A stretch of DNA of 51,173 nucleotides from Solirubrobacterales bacterium (GTDB lineage Bacteria; Actinomycetota; Thermoleophilia; Solirubrobacterales; Solirubrobacteraceae), in assembly GCA_019240655.1 (NCBI GenBank), contig JAFAXX010000186.1, positions 1 to 51,173 on the forward strand, given 5' to 3'. This document shows positions 49,926 through 51,173 of this stretch, piece after piece (within the stretch, counting starts at the first letter, position 1; each line of letters opens with the position of its first letter). The translations under genes were made by a program, and so were the position numbers. A model generated the notes under the pieces. The model saw only the letters and a program-made list of their open reading frames with translations, was not told where the DNA came from and did not search any database.

Positions 49926-50327
49926 ATGGCTGCGGGCACACGCGAAGATCCCTGGACCCTGAAGACGCCGCCGGGCAGCTCCGAATACCAGGCGTTCCGG
50001 GACGAGACGCTCGATCCACCCGCGCTCGTCGTCCAGGTCGGCAAGACGGAGTTGCGCTACCACCTGCGGTGCATCGAGGACCTGCACGACATGCTGAACC
50101 GCCACGGCGACTGGATGCCGCTCGGAAACGCGGATGAGCAGAAGGCCGCCGCAGACGGAACCGTCGAGGCATGGGCGCGCTCGGCCGACAATCCCGTCGG
50201 CGGCTGGTACGGCCTAAAGAAGGGCTTGCGCGGCCGGTTCGCCAACTACGTGCCGCCGGTGCTCGAGCAGCTCGCCCTGGCCGACGTCGAACACAACCCA
50301 CGCGGCAACCGCATGCGCGCGCGCTAG
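49926..50327 (+). CDS. DUF6855 family protein
   Basis: The 133-residue protein matches a conserved unknown family: G-T-R-E-D-P-W, T-P-P-G-S-S-E-Y, Q-V-G-K-T-E-L-R-Y-H, D-W-M-P-L-G, G-T-V-E-A-W-A-R-S, G-W-Y-G-L-K-K-G-L-R-G-R-F and V-E-H-N-P-R-G-N-R-M. Function unknown. A GAGAGGAGC ribosome binding site precedes the ATG. It shares its promoter gap with the ArsR operon and is probably controlled by it. Confidence 0.88.
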   Translation: MAAGTREDPWTLKTPPGSSEYQAFRDETLDPPALVVQVGKTELRYHLRCIEDLHDMLNRHGDWMPLGNADEQKAAADGTVEAWARSADNPVGGWYGLKKGLRGRFANYVPPVLEQLALADVEHNPRGNRMRAR

Positions 50328-50552
50328 CGGAGGTCACGTGCCCCGGCGGGCGCACCTCCCAAGCGCGGCGTCCGGGCGCCGCCCGAGCAGGCCGAGGCAG
50401 GCCGCCGGCTGAGGCCGCTATGCGCCTCGAGCCATCTCCCCGCGGCTCATCCGGTGCCCGCTTCGGACAACCAGGGACAGCGCCGGCGCGGGGCTGTCGG
50501 GTTCTTGCGATGCCGGAGCGCACCCGCTGCTCGTGCAACCGAAGGGTTGCGA

Positions 50553-50558
50553 TATGTT
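50553..50558 (+). promoter_or_regulatory. -10 element for leaderless hydrolase transcript
   Basis: TATGTT ends six bases before the ATG at 50565, with no Shine-Dalgarno. Confidence 0.5.
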
Positions 50559-50564
50559 AGCGCC

Positions 50565-51173
50565 ATGCCCACACTGATCTTTGTCCACGGCGCCTGCGTC
50601 CGCGACGCAGCGTGGTGGTGGAGCAAAATGACCAAGCCGCTCGCCGGTCACGGGATCGCCACCGCCGTCGTGCCCCTCCCGAGCTGCGGCGAAGCGGGCG
50701 AGACCCTCGGCGATCTTTACGACGATGTCGACGCGTGCCGCCAGGCGATCGCCAAGGCCCACGAGCCGGTGGTGCTTTGCGGCCACTCCTACGGCGGGGT
50801 GATCATCACCGAAGCCGGGTTCGATGACCGCGTGACCCAGCTGCTGTACGTGACCTCGGTTATGCCCGACGCCGGGCAGTCCCAGGGCGATCTCATCGGC
50901 TCCGAGCCCGCGCCGTGGCTGGCGCCGAGCGATCACGGCACCGTCGGCGTCAACCCCGACATGATCCGGGAGTTCTTCCTGCAGGACTGCGACGAGGTGA
51001 CGACCGAGCAGGCGCTAAGCCGCCTCACGCGGCAGTCGCTCACGCCCTTCACGCCCACCTCGCCAGATCGCCTGGCAGCAGACGCCGGCGACCTGCTTCG
51101 TGTGCACAGCGCCTACCAACCCCCGCCGAGGTGCAGCGCCGACGCGTCAGACCCGGCGCCCGTGTAGTCGAGT
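50565..51173 (+). pseudogene. Alpha/beta hydrolase, apparently frameshifted, cut by the window edge
   Basis: Residues 1-165 are a clean alpha/beta hydrolase: F-V-H-G-A oxyanion segment and G-H-S-Y-G-G with the nucleophile Ser. After R-Q-S-L-T-P-F-T, near 51050, similarity leaves this frame; the frame in phase with 51064 then reads R-Q-I-A-W-Q-Q-T-P-A-T-C-F-V-C-T, and after 51115 a third frame reads P-T-P-A-E-V-Q-R-R-R-V, both fitting the expected family sequence. The original frame stops at 51165-51167 after a non-family tail. Two one-base indels (real mutation or assembly error) explain this. The normal end, with the catalytic His, would lie past the window. Confidence 0.6.

Overview
The window is a 51 kb piece of a very GC-rich (by eye about 68-70%) bacterial chromosome. 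Strong G/C bias at third codon positions, many GTG starts, and gene families such as a mycobacterial-type MptB mannosyltransferase, GH76 mannanase, LigM-type O-demethylase, DUF6855 and arylsulfotransferase point to an Actinomycetota, perhaps a soil Thermoleophilia (Solirubrobacterales-like). That placement is inference; no rRNA or marker gene is present. I see no tRNA, rRNA, CRISPR array, insertion sequence or prophage.

Layout. 0-1.5 kb: the last 37 codons of an encapsulin cargo gene, the encapsulin shell gene and a universal stress protein. 1.5-6.2 kb: an amino-acid permease, then a zinc-uptake operon (znuA, znuC, an unusually short znuB, zur) with a palindromic operator before znuA. 6.2-14.4 kb: FAD amine oxidase, isochorismatase-like hydrolase, a secreted arylsulfotransferase-like protein with a duplicated C-terminal module, an MFS exporter, CsbD and a PLP decarboxylase. 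14.5-19.4 kb: NodIJ/Drr-type ABC exporter coupled to a small HELCH protein, an orphan cytochrome P450, and a TOPRIM protein paired with a spermidine-synthase-like enzyme. 19.4-23.5 kb: an unknown gene, a tandem HD-GYP protein, a LigD-type polymerase and exonuclease III. 23.6-29.4 kb: a one-carbon operon made of a three-domain LivH-LivM-LivG fusion, a LigM-like tetrahydrofolate-dependent O-demethylase and a MetF-type reductase, which together look like uptake and demethylation of a methoxylated aromatic.

29.4-51 kb: DUF4760 protein, an alpha-1,6-mannosyltransferase/GH76 pair, a cupin, a maleate-isomerase-like enzyme, an ActP/DUF485 symporter pair, a SUMF1-DUF59-amidohydrolase operon, two coupled unknown genes, an MFS permease fused to CBS domains, a small repeat protein, a membrane protein with a Vps62-like domain, a MarR-PDZ regulator divergent from DJ-1 and F420/NADPH-type dehydrogenase genes, an ArsR operon with two START-fold genes and tandem operators, DUF6855, and an alpha/beta hydrolase that appears frameshifted at the window edge.

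Two window-wide patterns stand out. Short imperfect tandem duplications (15-33 bp units, 2-4 copies) sit at gene termini or in gaps at five loci. Many single genes lack a clear Shine-Dalgarno and instead carry a TAnnnT-like -10 hexamer 6-8 bases before the start codon, as expected for leaderless mRNAs.

Best candidates for something undescribed: the SUMF1-DUF59-amidohydrolase operon, whose hydrolase has C-V-C-H where HxH is expected; the two-gene unknown operon at 39.2-40.9 kb; the MarR-PDZ regulon; the MFS-CBS fusion; and the LivHMG-LigM-MTHFR operon.
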